Part shown: piece by piece, positions 52,035 through 63,780 of the stretch
Layout of the letters: the number at the start of each line of letters is the position of its first letter
How positions within the stretch are numbered: the stretch's first letter is position 1
DNA from: Thysanoteuthis rhombus
Lineage: Eukaryota > Mollusca > Cephalopoda > Oegopsida > Thysanoteuthidae
Assembly: GCA_963457665.1 (NCBI GenBank)
Contig: OY735207.1
Location: forward strand, 37,507,316-37,571,315
DNA: 64,000 bases
Direction of reading: 5' to 3'
Notes under the pieces: model-generated
Told to the model about the DNA's origin: nothing
Seen by the model: only the letters and a program-made list of their open reading frames with translations
The model's database searches: none
Translations under genes and position numbers: made by a program

Positions 52035-54772
52035 TTCAACAAGAAGATTTTCTCCACAAACATCTTCATGAACTCCATGCACTCGAGAGTGATGTCGTCA
52101 GGTTGGCTTTCAATGCTATAGGTAGAGTCCCAGGACTGTTCCGATTCCATAGACAGAGAACGGTGGTAAGGTTCTCCACCAAATTCATCTCCTGATGAAT
52201 CGATGCTCGAATGTCGGCCGGCCTCTCCGCCGTAACCTCCGTCAGAAGAATCGGGACTCACTCGGCGACGGTCGGTTTTTCGTTTGGCAGCGGTCGGTTT
52301 ATGACGCCTTTCATTATATGCCCGCTGATCTTCCTCATCGAACGAAATCAGGTCTCCCATAGGCATCATCGTCCGTCTCCTACTCGCTGTATCTGCAGCC
52401 TCCAATGAAGGGGCTTCTGTTTGTTCCTCAGGTGGTTCAACGTAATCGTCGAATAGCATTTCATCTACGGTGCTCGACCTGCGACGCCCAGAGGCATATT
52501 TTCCTGACCGCTTATCAGACATCTCTCTATCTAGTTCTTCTGATGAAGGGGATCGAAGTATACGCTCAGAGGGTTCCGATAATCTGCCACTGGTGACCCG
52601 TTGGCGGTCACTCAACTCCCTGTCTGTGTATTCTCCTAACCGAGGTGCTGATCTACGACCGGGCCGGTCAATAGGCTGGAAAGCAGATCTGTGTCTGTCA
52701 GCAGGAATGGGAGTTGGTTTTGCAATGTCGTGATCCGGTCTATGGCGGTAATAATCTGATTCTCGGTCCGCCCTATGTGTCTGCCTTCTGGCTGGTTCGG
52801 GTGCTACCTTCTGCGTATGCTTATCAGGTAACGGGGGTGCTGCTCTGTGACTGTGGTAGTATTCAGCCTCTGATGAAGGCGACCGAAGGACACTGCGTTC
52901 TGGATCATCAGTTACCCTCTGAGTTTGCCGAGAAACTCTGGGTCGGTCAGCAGGTTCCGGAGATGAATGCTGTTCATAGTAATCTGAACCCGATCTTTGG
53001 CCACGCTGGGAAGCAAGTGGAGGTGCAGTTCTTTGAGCGGTTTGCCGTGATATAGGTTCATCAAATGATCTCTGACTGTGGCGTTCAATAGACTCTCGAT
53101 CTAATCTTTGTCCATATCGGTCCGATTGGTCGTCAATAGATCTCTGACTGTAACGTTCGATTGAGTCTCTTTCTAACCTATGACCATCTTGTATAGATCG
53201 CTGACTATGAAGTTCAGTTGACCTCTGACTTCTGAGCGATGAGGTGGTCTTTGAACCTATAGAATCGTGGTAATCTTGGTCTACTCTTTGGCTGCGTCGT
53301 TGTGGTGGTTCGGGCGATGATCTTTGGCTTCTTCGTTGGGCAGGTATGGGAGATGACCGCTGGCTACGGCGCTGTGCTGGTTCAGGACCAGTTCGCGGTT
53401 GCCCAGCAGCGCGCTGGCTAAGTTCAGCAGCTTCTTGATATCGTGGATCACGAGGATCAACGAAGCTTGATTTGTGTGGATCAGATAAATCAGTGGCTGA
53501 TCTGTGTCGATCAGCTGGGTCTATACCCGACCTCTGCGGGTGTCTGCCCGAGTGATCAAGAGGATCCTGACCAGGCCTCTGGCGGTCTGAGATCTCTTGA
53601 CCTTTAGGTCCATATCGATCCACTGATTCTTGGCTAGCTCTTTGACCACGGTGGTCAACTGGCTCTTGTCCAGACCTATGGCGTTCAGTAAGTTCCTGAC
53701 TTCCTCTTGATGTGCGACGAGTTGTTGGCTCCTGACTTGGTCTTTGATCTCTGTGGCGTTCAATTTGATCCTGTCCTCGTTCAGTGATACTCAGATCTTT
53801 TCCAGATCGTGATAATCGGCGTTCAACTGGCTCTGGCTTTGATCTCTGTGTTGGTGAAGACCTGGAACTGTGGCGTTCTGTTGGCTGGGGAGAGGCTCTT
53901 TGTCTGTCACTTGGAGTTTTTTGTGCTTGCCGTTCTGACTGAGGTTGGGGTGTTTTTCGACCAGGAGCAGTTGGACGATCACTAGGACCTCCTGGTCTTT
54001 GACCACGACGCTCTCCTGGCTTTTGCCTTTCGGCTGGAGTGGGAGATGACCTTTGTCCTTGTTCAGCAGAAGGAGATGACCGTTGACTTTGTCTCTCAGC
54101 AGCAGTTTTTGGGATGGGTCTTTCCGCGGGCTTCTGGCTTGGATATCTTTCTCCGGTTGGCTGTCCGGGTTTTTGTGCAGGTTTCGGTTGACCGGAGCTG
54201 CCTATTCGAGATTCAGGCGGAGCATCTCGTAAAGTCTCGTCTTGGGGTGTGCCACTACCATTTTGATGTGTCTTAGGATCTTGATCTCTTAAATCTCTCC
54301 GAGAAGCAAGAGGTTCTGTTTTTTCGGGCACTTTATGTGGGACACCAGTTGTTGGTGGAGGGGTTGATTTCAGCCCTACTGGGACACCGATTCTAGGGGT
54401 GTGAAGTCCTTGTTGCCTGGCAAGTTTCGGATCAGGCAGTACAGGGGGAAACCCTTGTTGAGGAGTGATTCCCCGTGGCTGGTTGCCTGGAAGTACAGGG
54501 GGAAAACCTAAAGGACGTTGTTGCCCTTGAGGTGTAGGATGCTGTGGTGGTACGTTTCTTGGTGGATTCCTGTTAAAAGCCGGCGGGGGCACAGATGGTA
54601 CTTCTTCACCTTTTATTAAAGAGTCAACTTTGTTGGAAAGGTCACTAAATATGCCGTCTTTTTTGGCAGAAACTGAGCTAAGAAAATTAGATGTTCCCGT
54701 AAAGAAGCTGGAACCAAAGCCGGCTGTAATAGGATTTGTTGGAGCTTTCTTCCCTAAGAAACCGAAATCCAT
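52035..54772 (-). CDS. KIAA0513: First coding exon of a KIAA0513-family protein (912 codons + 2 nt)
   Basis: By far the longest non-repetitive open frame in the window. The start ATG at 54772-54770 has A at -3 and G at +4, and an in-frame TGA lies three codons upstream, so the N-terminus is well fixed. Residues 1-57 are an ordered-looking Phe/Gly/Ser segment (begins MDFGFLGKK). Residues 60-140 are Pro-rich with PPVLP motifs. Residues 140 to about 790 are low complexity, rich in S, R, P, Q and E, with repeated RRSQRSSP, ERHSQRS and PEPAxR units, and look disordered. Residues 805-912 resemble the start of vertebrate KIAA0513: a DLISFDEED motif near 807, a Ser-rich acidic stretch, then the core opening EFMKMFVEKIF, comparable to human DFMRGYVEKIF. 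The open frame reads through to a TAA at 52031, but a consensus donor GTAAGT begins at 52034 and joining there gives the family sequence. Function is unknown; the human protein is brain-enriched and has reported signalling and cytoskeletal partners. Confidence 0.88.
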
Positions 54773-54778
54773 TCTAAC

Positions 54779-54784
54779 TCACAT
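54779..54784 (-). promoter_or_regulatory. Start-stop upstream ORF 2 (ATGTGA)
   Basis: An ATG followed at once by TGA sits 12 nt upstream of the main start and in frame with it (ATG TGA GTT AGA ATG). Start-stop elements of this type are known to stall or pause ribosomes and repress downstream initiation. Its TGA is also the in-frame stop that fixes the protein's N-terminus. Use in vivo is inferred only. Confidence 0.5.
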
Positions 54785-54800
54785 CCGCACCTCAACAATA

Positions 54801-54809
54801 TCACACCAT
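54801..54809 (-). promoter_or_regulatory. Minimal upstream ORF 1 (Met-Val-stop)
   Basis: In the 5' UTR segment the minus strand reads ATG GTG TGA, a two-codon upstream ORF 35 nt before the main ATG. It has C at -3 and G at +4, so initiation would probably be moderate. If used, it would lower translation of the main frame or make it depend on reinitiation. Confidence 0.45.
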
Positions 54810-54917
54810 GGGTTTGGAAACGATTCGAAGTTACCCTGGAAAGACAAAAATAAAAAAGAACAATATCAAATATGGTGAACATAGCAAAACATTATAATAA
54901 GAATATCCAATATCTAT

Positions 54918-55290
54918 ATACAAGGTGCTACCCAAAAGTGTGGGGACTTCAAAAAGCACATACACAAAACTAATGTATGTGAACTACTCTCTGTGAGTAG
55001 TACCTCTTACAAGATTGCTGTATATATGCTCAGGGGGCTGTTTTAAAAAAGACTGCAGAATATAAGTTTTAGAGTTATTAATTTTCATATTCATGGTCAA
55101 ATCCTCAGAACTTCTGGGTAGCATCTTATATTTACATGAAATAGCATTGTATATCTGAATATTCTTTGCAAGAATAACTTAGAAGCAACATCTTGGTAGC
55201 ACGTCACAAACCTTGTCCATTTAGTGTTCAGCTTCACTGTTTCAACACTAGATGGTGCTCCGTCTATTGACACGTTTCACATTCTGGATT
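54918..55290. mobile_element. Possible mariner-type DNA transposon end
   Basis: Begins TACAAGGTGCTACCCAAAAG and includes an AACACTAGATGGTGCTCCG stretch near 55243-55261. Both look like terminal and subterminal sequence of mariner/Tc1-type elements with no transposase. The call rests on the look of the terminus only. Confidence 0.25.
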
Positions 55291-55499
55291 GTTTTTTTAG
55301 ATAGGCTGAAAAATTCTTGCATAGTGGTTGTATATAATTAACCACAAATTCACCACGTTCTCATTTGAGATTGAATATACTGAATGGTGTGATCACACTA
55401 TTAAGTAAGTGTATGAATATGATTGATGTTTATGTGATATCAGTAAGTTATAAATATGAATTGAGAAAGTTATATAAATCAATATAAAGTTGTAGTCCT

Positions 55500-57168
55500 T
55501 GTTATCTTACGATTAGAAAAAGTTTTTATTAAAGATTGATAAGCATCGTGAAAGTGATACAATACAAACTGGTGGTAGAGATGAGATTAGGTGGTAATAT
55601 AAGAAATATGACTATAGTTATTTGGACTTCAGCTTTACATCAATCTATATCAACATTGAAGAGAGTGTATATTGTGTATGAAAGCTTTGGCATTAGAGTG
55701 AGTGCTTCCAAAAATATGTCAATACTAAGTAATGCTTTGTTAGCATCCTACAAGGTGACACAGAGTCTCAAAATGTAAACAGTCTCATACCAAAGAGATG
55801 ATTCTAATAACTTCTATAGATATGATAAACGTTATGATCAGTGAATCTGCAAGGAAACTGCTTTCAAAAGTGGCTTAATCAAACTATTCTATTAGTTGCA
55901 GAATCCGGCAGATCGCAAAAGACCTCAGTGATCAGTTGATTGAAAGAATCAAAGGGAAGGATTTTAGGTTGCAGCTGGTCGAGGCCGTGGACCATAAATA
56001 GGATGCTAATTTGATTTGCTACGTACGATTGCAAATAACATTGTAGAAAACATTCTTGTAAAAGTATCACTGCACGTACAAAGGATCAAGATTTGATTGA
56101 GATCCTTGAAACATTTATGATGGAGAATAATTTGGAGTGGACAAAGTGAGATGGTTGTCGTTTGATGTCCGGATCTTATAAAGGGTTGCAGGAACTTTTT
56201 CAAAGCAAAGCTCCAGATGCACTTTGGACCCTTTGTATAATTCACAGCGAACTATTAGCATCAAAGTATCTTAGTCTCCCAGTGAATCTTGTCCAAGAAT
56301 GAGCTGTGAAAACAGTTAATTTTATAAAAATTGGATATCAAAGGCATGATTTTTTTTAAAAACTGCGGGAAAATATGGGAGCTGAAAATACAATTTTTGT
56401 ACTTCTATAGTTCCTGATGGCTATCTTGTTGCAATATACTGTCCAATAAGTTCAAACTATGACAGGAACATATCTTGGAAACAAGGGACACGAGTATACT
56501 AAATACTTTGTTGAAACAGATTTTTTTCAACCATATTAACAAGTAAAATCTCTCCCTGCAGCAACATGCACTTATTCAAATTAAGAGAGAAGATTTCCGC
56601 CTTCAGAAGAAAATTTTCAATATGGGAGAGGTAAATGAATGACAACAATCGCAAAGACTATTTCCTATTGTTGCAATTGTTTGTGACCGCCAATGGAGTT
56701 GATTTCTCTCATAATAAAAAAATTGGTTCTTAATGAACTCCTATTTCAGTTTAGCAACTGATTTAAAAGAATATTTTCAAGAAGATAATATGGAGAAGCT
56801 CTCCACATTACTTTACATCTCATTTAGCTGTCATTGACAATGCATGAAAAACAAAATTTGCCAAAATGGGATTAACTGAATTTTGGATATCAGTAAAAGA
56901 TGAATATCCTCTGTTGGGTGCTAGAGCTAAACCAATCCTTATTCCATTTGTGACGACTTATCTCTGTGAATCTGGGTTTTCGATGGTAGCTATGATAAAG
57001 AGTAGAGACCATTTGCAACTATTGACATGGAGCAAGAAATAAAGGTTGCTGTCTCAAGTTTGATTCTAAGGTTTGAGAACAGGATCACCAATCATACTTG
57101 TGATGATGATTATTAAAAACCTTATACACTGAGGAGACCAAGAGTCGAAAAAGTTTGGAAACCACTGT
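55500..57168 (+). pseudogene. hAT-superfamily (ZBED5-like) transposase fossil
   Basis: Broken plus-strand frames match hAT transposases of the ZBED5/SCAND3 type: DQDLIEILETFM, then LCIIHSELLASK (usual HCFIHREALASK), VNFIK, and near the end FWISVKDEYPLL, PFVTTYLCESGFS and KSRDHL, the C-terminal dimerisation block. The order and spacing fit one decayed element with many stops. The 3' terminal inverted repeat is intact: 57137-57168, reading inward CAGTGGTTTCCAAACTTTTT. I could not find the 5' terminal repeat. It is inserted opposite in sense to the host gene, upstream of its first coding exon. Confidence 0.75.
57137..57168 (+). repeat. 3' terminal inverted repeat of the hAT fossil
   Basis: On the minus strand reads CAGTGGTTTCCAAACTTTTT then CGACTCTTGG, a typical hAT end of the ZBED5 group. 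It lies about 30 bp after the last recognisable transposase residues. Confidence 0.7.
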
Positions 57169-59249
57169 CTTAAGGTATTTTTAATTATTTGTTTAATGAA
57201 ATACTTAGATGTAATAGCTGAATTCTTTTTTTAAAAAGAATTTTTTGAGAAGGGAATTAAAGAAAAATTCTCCCAATGATCTCTTATCTTTCTGACATAA
57301 TTTTACTTTTTCAGCATCATTTTTAATGAGATATCAAATGAAGGAGAAAGAAATCAGAATTTGATAAGAGAAAAGAAGCAATATGTTGTGAGTATCCCCA
57401 ATTTTTGTTTTTGTTTATGCGATAAAATGAACAGAGAGATTAAGGCTTGAGGGTGAAAAACCAAAACTCCATTCTTGCTTGTGAGCAAATCTTCAAGTGA
57501 AACTGTTGACTGTGATGTTGAATATTCACCAGATCTTACACATTTACATTCAAAATTCAGATCTTTTTTGCTAGAATTCATTAAAAAAGTTGAAGCAAAA
57601 TACCTAAAACATTTTTAAATGGAAAAAGCAAATAATATAAAAATTCAATCACAAAAAAGCAGATTAGAAAAACCCACTGCTCAGATAAAGTCTTTTCACT
57701 ATCAAAATGTTTGAATTCTACAAAGTCCGATTGTTTTCACTCTGAAAATTAGAAAAGCATTTCATTCCAAGCACCATCCAGAGTATTACTTCTCTCCCTT
57801 TTCTCGGAAAAATTAACCATCTCTCCCTTAACTTCATCCCATGTGGATGCCCCTAATACCAGCACACTCTTTCAAGGAAAAATTTTCAGTGGCACTCAAA
57901 TCAAGCAGATGTCATGTTACCTTTGCCCACAATATATAGATAATTCTCCAAGTGCTAAACTTGATTTAAAAAGTGTATGTCATAAGATTAGAATAAGGTA
58001 TTTTTCCATCGATTTGGAGATAGACATTGCAGAAACAATCAAGCTATTACAAATTGATTTCTACATTCAATGCCTTGGAGATATGCCATTGCAAGAAATT
58101 AATGATGATAAATCTGGCTACATTGCATTTGTAAGCAAACACAATTGAAAGAGCTTGATTAACATGACTTAGGGATGCTCACTTGAACAGGAAGGAAGGC
58201 AAAAACATAACACAACCAATTATCATAAATCATTAGATCACTTATTTCAAGTTCCTAGCATGAAAGGAAATGGAATGAAGAGATACAATCTGCTAATTCC
58301 CCAATGATTATAGAGCCAAACACTGTGGGCAGGCAAAAGTAATTGCTAACTGACAACATTTATCCCTTCGAAAATGTTTGTTTGAATTGCAAATGCTCAT
58401 TTCACGTAGATTGCTGTCGAGAAATGGGATTGCAGATTGTTCGATTCTAAAAAAGCTGAACATTGGAAACTTGATGGAAAACTTTCAAACTTCTATGAGC
58501 TGAACTGAGTAAAATTTGGCTTTAAGCATGTGGAGATGCACAAATACAACCTATTTGATTAATGGAGAAGTATTTGGTTAAGGGCATTGACAAGGAAGGA
58601 GATTATATAGTAAAATAGATGTATGTTGCATAAAATAAATGCTTCTTTCCATCATTAGAGTTATGTCTAAACACACACACACACACAAAATAATACATAT
58701 GACACTAAAGACATTACTGTTACAAAACAAAGTAGAATAGGAAGTGACCATAGAATGGTAGCATGAAGAACTAAATTCAACTTTGAAACTGAAAATGATT
58801 CTCAAGAAGAAAAAAATGCCCAAATAAGATAGAGATAGAGAACATTACCGATTTTCAAGTAGTGATAGAGAACAGATTTCAGGCCTTGTGGAATAACGAT
58901 AGTAACAGAGTAAAAGAGCAATAGCCTAAACAAATATAATTAAGGAAGCAGCTGCGATAGTAGGCTATGTGAACATAAACAATAACATGGGAAAATACTC
59001 TTAAGTAACAGTGAAACTTACCAAAAAGAAGAGAAAGATGGGGATGAAAGATAAAGAGGATAAAACCAGAAGAGCGGAACTAATAAATAAAAGAACAAGA
59101 GACAAGAAAAAAAGGAAGAAAAACATGAAAAGGGTAGCAGGGGCTATCAGAAAGGGAAGAGGTCAAAACATGCCCAAACTGCAGATCACAAGGCAAAAAA
59201 AAACAGATTCTTGCGGTAAAGCACAGATATGGCAAAATTATCAAATTTT

Positions 59250-60240
59250 AGGGACAAGCTATCAAGAATACAACAGTACAGAATTTGTACTCTTCAAGAG
59301 TAGAAGTACCACAAACTGATCAGCGATTAGATATTAGTGATACCCAGACATTACTGAAGACAAAGTAGCATTGGCAATAAAGATTCTGAGAGGCAAGAAT
59401 GGCATAACAAGAAATTTTCTAGAAGATGGAATGGAGATCTTTCACAAAGGACTAGCACAGCTATTCACTCAGTGCATGCAAGAAAGAAAGGTATCTCAAG
59501 ACTTCTGTTTAGGAATAGTGATCTTACCCCAAAAGAGAGGAGATAAATGCAACCTCAGCAACTAGCTCTATCACCCTTATCTACCATATTTAAACTATTC
59601 CTAGAAATACTCAAAGACTAACAGGCACTCAGGATGAAAATCAACCACACAAACAGGCAAGTTTCACAAGTGGTCACTCAACACCAGACCGCCTACGTAC
59701 AATAAATCAACTAATTCAAACGTCAATAAAATATTTAAACCATTTGACATTTCAATGACATCAGAAGCATTGGAAAAATTACGAAAAATGTTGACTGACA
59801 TAAATGGGGAAAGCAAAAAAGTAGGGTGAATAGAACAAAATAATGCTCAACAATAAAGTCCCCCAAAAGACCATAAGAATAGAGGGTGAGGCTCTAAGAT
59901 AGATTAATTAATTTCCCTAGGCCAGGTGATAAAGTTAGAGAAAAACCATGAAAGCGAAACTAAAATGACACATAACAATCAGCTGGGAATCATTTGGTGT
60001 GAATAGAATCATATTGGAGAACACTTTGCCAATGTGCTTGAAGCATAAAACGTATGATGAATGTATAGTACCAGCTATGACTTACAGGTGCGAAACATGG
60101 AAATTAACACAATGATCTGAGAATCAACTTAAAACCACAGAGAGCCACAGGAAGAACAACACTAAGGATAATGTGAATGGCCTGAAGGTCTCTGCAATGG
60201 AGTTTCAAAGTGAAGCATAGTGTGCACACTACCGACCACA
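59250..60240 (+). pseudogene. RTE-like LINE reverse-transcriptase relic
   Basis: An open run at 59371-59565 reads AIKILRGKNGITRNFLEDGM, then LAQLFTQCMQERKVSQDF, then VILPQKRGDKCNLSN, equivalent to RT domain blocks RGKAPGxDGI...LF..CL....P..W....I.L..KKGD..N. Further on come stretches like YHPYL...LNYS, SLNTRPPT and KIDQL, and near 60080 TYRCETWKLT (usual TYGxETWxLT). Stops and gaps occur throughout. A short block at 58855-58918 just upstream also recurs at 7725-7787. Confidence 0.65.
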
Positions 60241-60642
60241 ACCTTTAAACCAAATTATATGGAAACTATTAGCTAATTAATTAATGAGTAATGCATATTT
60301 TGAGAAGAGTTCCCATCCTCAGCAGAGTGAATGTACTTTTTAATGGTTAAAAGGTTTGGTTTCTGCAGAAAGTAAAAGTCCGTAGGAAGCCATCATTGAG
60401 TGTCCGGCTTATTCTATGTGTGGGAGGAATCACGGTGGACCTGATGGTGAAGGTAATGGCAGCAGTTGTTGGTAGTTTCAGCAGTGAAAAAATATTTTGG
60501 TCAAAGGGATGGGTAGCATAAAAACATGATAGCAATAGTGACTGGGAATCAATCTAGGTCACTGTCCAGTAAAATGCAAGTAAGATACTAGCTGGTGAAA
60601 TTCCATACACACGGTGTCAGTATATGTTTTATAGTTTATCTC

Positions 60643-60649
<7 letters not shown>

Positions 60650-60691
<42 letters not shown>

Positions 60692-60692
60692 G
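60650..60692. repeat. (TA)n microsatellite
   Basis: TA run with one CA step. Confidence 0.9.
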
Positions 60693-61156
60693 TATTATTA
60701 AACAACTGTAGTCATCATAGATGGTAAAGTGTTCAATCTTTTTTTATATTTGCAGTTGTTTGTTTATGTGTTCCAGCATTCCTGACCATACTGTTTTGTC
60801 TACAGACTTGATAATTGGCATCAGTACACCACTAGACCCTTCTAAGAGTAATTTCTTTGATTCTTGAAAAAAAAAGCCCTTTTTTATATTTTTAAGGACT
60901 TATTTTGATGGTTTATCAAAGATATCTAGATTCCTCAGGATCTGGATGTTTTGAGATGCTTTTTTTTTAACCCTGTTTTAGATGTTTTCTCATGGAGAAC
61001 GTCAGTGATGTCAAAAAAATAATTTATTCAGACCATATTCATTTTTTGGTAGAGTTTTTTATATGACTTCAAATTTTTTATATGACTTCAAATTTTGACA
61101 CTATGGTTGCTCAAATATTGACTGTGAGGGAAAGTCTTTATTACCTTTATCCCAAG

Positions 61157-61160
<4 letters not shown>

Positions 61161-61209
<49 letters not shown>
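61161..61209. repeat. (TA)n(CA)n microsatellite
   Basis: TA units followed by CA units. Confidence 0.9.
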
Positions 61210-61954
61210 TACGACTGTGGATCAATAAGTCTATAGCTTGACATCTGAAATTCTAACCATATAATGTCTGATCTATATGAATAATATTCATCACTGAATT
61301 AAGCCCATTGATAAGGAAGGAGATAATGTTAAAAAATGAATATCATTTATTTTAAATAAATGAATGATTTTTTTTTATCATTATCATACTAATTGATTTA
61401 CAAATGTATATGGCTGCAATGAAATAACCAACATTAATGGAAATTAATAATGCATTTATCCAACTAAACTGATGATAAAAACTGTTTAGTCTGTATTCAA
61501 CTTGTGAGTTGAACAATCCCTACACACTGAAAAGGGATTTGTAAGAGTTTATATATATTTTCAATAATTCCAACTGCCAGCAGAGGAAGTTGAGATGTGA
61601 TTCTCAACAGTGGAATTCAAACATACACAAACATTGTTAGATATTCAGGCTTGTCATCTGTCATACAAATCAGATGTAACAAAGCAACACTAATTAACCA
61701 GTAGAGACTGAAGTTTTTCAAAAACTTTTTTTGCCTTCTGGTGGAATTTTCATTTAGAGTTATTTTTTGTGGAAAATGTGACTTATTCTCCTGAGATATC
61801 TGCATACTATCAATATCAATGGGCAAATGCATATCGGTGAAATATCTCATCAACAACTCCAGGACAATGATTGCTTTCAGTGCCTTCATTATCATCGATT
61901 AAGATGTCTTAAATTGCTAATTCACTGCTACAATAAAAAGACATACAATAAAAA

Positions 61955-62045
61955 GACTTCATTAATATTTGACTAGTTTTTCTTTCATCTTTTTTACTTT
62001 GCTTTTTATCGCAATGCAAAGGTCATTTTTATAATTTTGAATTGC
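61955..62045 (-). mobile_element. SINE body/tail fragment
   Basis: Shares GACTAGTTTTTCTTTCATC and a CTTTTTATCGCAATGCAA-like stretch with the SINE bodies at 32755-32930 and 35415-35575. Confidence 0.35.
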
Positions 62046-62644
62046 ATCTCATATGTTTGAGAGCCTCTCTGACATGGGCGGGACCTTACTAAATAGACTA
62101 CAATGGGCAGTCAGATGTTATTCAAATTTAGTCATAAAACTGTTCAAATTTCTTGAATCATATTCTATTGAATGTTTTAATTTTCCTATTGTTTCATAAC
62201 ATATGTTGTAAAATAGTGCCAAGTAACTGTATTTTGCAGCATGAAATGTCAGAAAAATAGAATTATGGAAAATTTTATTGAGCCTGATGAATAAACCACT
62301 GGAAGAGATTCGTTGACGTTGATCTCAAGCTTGTCAAAAAAGAGGAGAAAAAAAGTTTTAGACTTTTTTTTGCCTTTTTAAATAAATCCATATAAGCTTT
62401 TTTTCATCTGGTACTCATCAGAGAATGACTTATCAGAAAAAGCGTTTAGATATAATGTGTGGAAACCATTCGAATAAATTTGAAAAATGCCATTTAAAAT
62501 GGTGAACAAACATGTTTAATTCATGTTGTATTATTGAACATGTTGAAGTTATATGAAAACAATTACAGATGCAATGATCAAAAAACATAATGTGCTTTAA
62601 CTACTGTCAAATTTTGAACTGAGGGGTGTATCACGCATTTCAGT

Positions 62645-63015
62645 TGTTAAATACTCACAGCTATGTCTTTCAAAATTAAGATATTAATTAAACACAGCCA
62701 TGTTTGTCAGATTTAAAGTAATAATTAAACACAGTTATGTTTGTTAGAATTCAGGTGATAATTACCCACAGCTATGTTTTTCAAGATTAAGGTGTTAATT
62801 AAACAGAGACATGTTTTTCAAAATTTAAGTATTAATTAAACACAGCTATCTTTGTTAAAATTAAGGCGTTAATTACCCAAGGGTATGTTTGTCAAAATTA
62901 AGTTGTTAATTACAAATAGGTGTGTTTTTTCAAAATCAAGGTGTTAATCAAACAAAGTCATGATTGTTAAAATTAAGGTGTTAATTATCTATAGGTGTAT
63001 ATTCTAAAATCAGGC
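62645..63015. repeat. 37-bp minisatellite, left block
   Basis: Diverged units CACAGCTATGTTTnTCAAAA + TTAAGGTGTTAATTAAA, starting near 62658, 62695, 62732 and 62769 and continuing to 63015. The array resumes after the LINE at 63475. Confidence 0.85.
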
Positions 63016-63016
63016 T

Positions 63017-63475
63017 GTCAATTTGTTTGTTGTTGGACATAGACTTTCCCCAAGATTTGTCACATCTTTCTATTGTGGGTGTTGCAGTGCCAATATTTTC
63101 TGACCCAGTCCAGTTCATCACACCATTTCATATTCTGCCGGCCATGGTCCCGCATTTGATCTCTGGAGATCCATGTTATGATGATGTCCATCAGTTGTCA
63201 ATCATTCTTGCAACATGGCCATCCTTTGTTATTTGAGTTTCCAAATGGTTTCTATGATCTATCGGACACCTGCCATTTTCCTAATATATTGTGCTGTCTT
63301 GCGGTCTCTCCATGTGATGTTGAGCACGATCCTCTCATGTGCACATTACATAGATCTCAGTTTGCAGCTTAGTCTTTTGGTTAGTTTCCATGTTCCAGCT
63401 CCATAAGTAACTATCGGGAGGATGCATTGGTTTTATACTCTTTTTTTCTGGACCAATGGGATTTTCCTCTTCTTT
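63017..63475 (-). mobile_element. LINE 3' relic inserted in a minisatellite
   Basis: Antisense LINE of the same family as the copies near 15.5-18.5 kb: it begins at TTGTTGTTGGACATAGAC, includes GGAGATCCATGTTATGATGA and runs into the region encoding the ML/RD motifs (GATGTTGAGCACGATCC at 63317-63333). The 37-bp minisatellite lies on both sides, so the LINE inserted into it. Confidence 0.7.
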
Positions 63476-63665
63476 CACAGCTATGCTTTTCAAAATTGAA
63501 ATTTTAATAACCCACGAATACTGCGAAAGTTCTATGGTCTACAACGGATGCTAAAAGGCTGCTGTTGTGGCTGATGTTTTCAAAAATGTTGGTGTCAATT
63601 ACCTACAACTCTTTCTTTGAAAAATTAGGGTGCTATTTACCCACATGTATGTTTTTTGAAATTCG
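63475..63665. repeat. 37-bp minisatellite, right block
   Basis: Starts CACAGCTATGCTTTTCAAAA and ends near CCACATGTATGTTTTTTGAA, the same unit as the left block, more decayed. Confidence 0.7.
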
Positions 63666-63735
63666 TTGTGATTGGTATAAAACTGTCAAATCAAAATAGC
63701 AAGAGGAAACACACACCATAGCATTTTACCATCTT

Positions 63736-63738
<3 letters not shown>

Positions 63739-63777
<39 letters not shown>
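63739..63777. repeat. (TA)n microsatellite
   Basis: Uninterrupted TA run. Confidence 0.95.

Positions 63778-63780
<3 letters not shown>

Larger units (their letters stand above)
54773..54835 (-). other. KIAA0513: 5' UTR portion of the first coding exon, with its splice acceptor
   Basis: Upstream of the start ATG the minus strand shows a good acceptor, a T/C-rich run ending TCTTTCCAG at 54836, followed by 63 nt to the ATG. The gene therefore has at least one more non-coding 5' exon, beyond a first intron that covers 54836 to the window edge or further. No promoter or CpG-rich stretch was seen to the right, so the transcription start probably lies outside the window. Confidence 0.65.

Noticed and set aside
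52031-52035. Taking the exon 1 protein as ending at the in-frame TAA (913 residues)
   Set aside because: The stop lies within the GTAAGT donor; splicing to 26345 restores the family's conserved sequence. Read-through retention could give a short form, but there is no evidence for it.
52405-53055. Plus-strand open frames opposite the first coding exon
   Set aside because: Antisense shadows of the long coding exon; no motifs of their own.
57843-58148. 101-codon plus-strand frame with a CYLCPQY stretch
   Set aside because: No recognisable domain, no splice context in keeping with the host gene, and antisense to it. Could be a transposon fragment, but not supportable.
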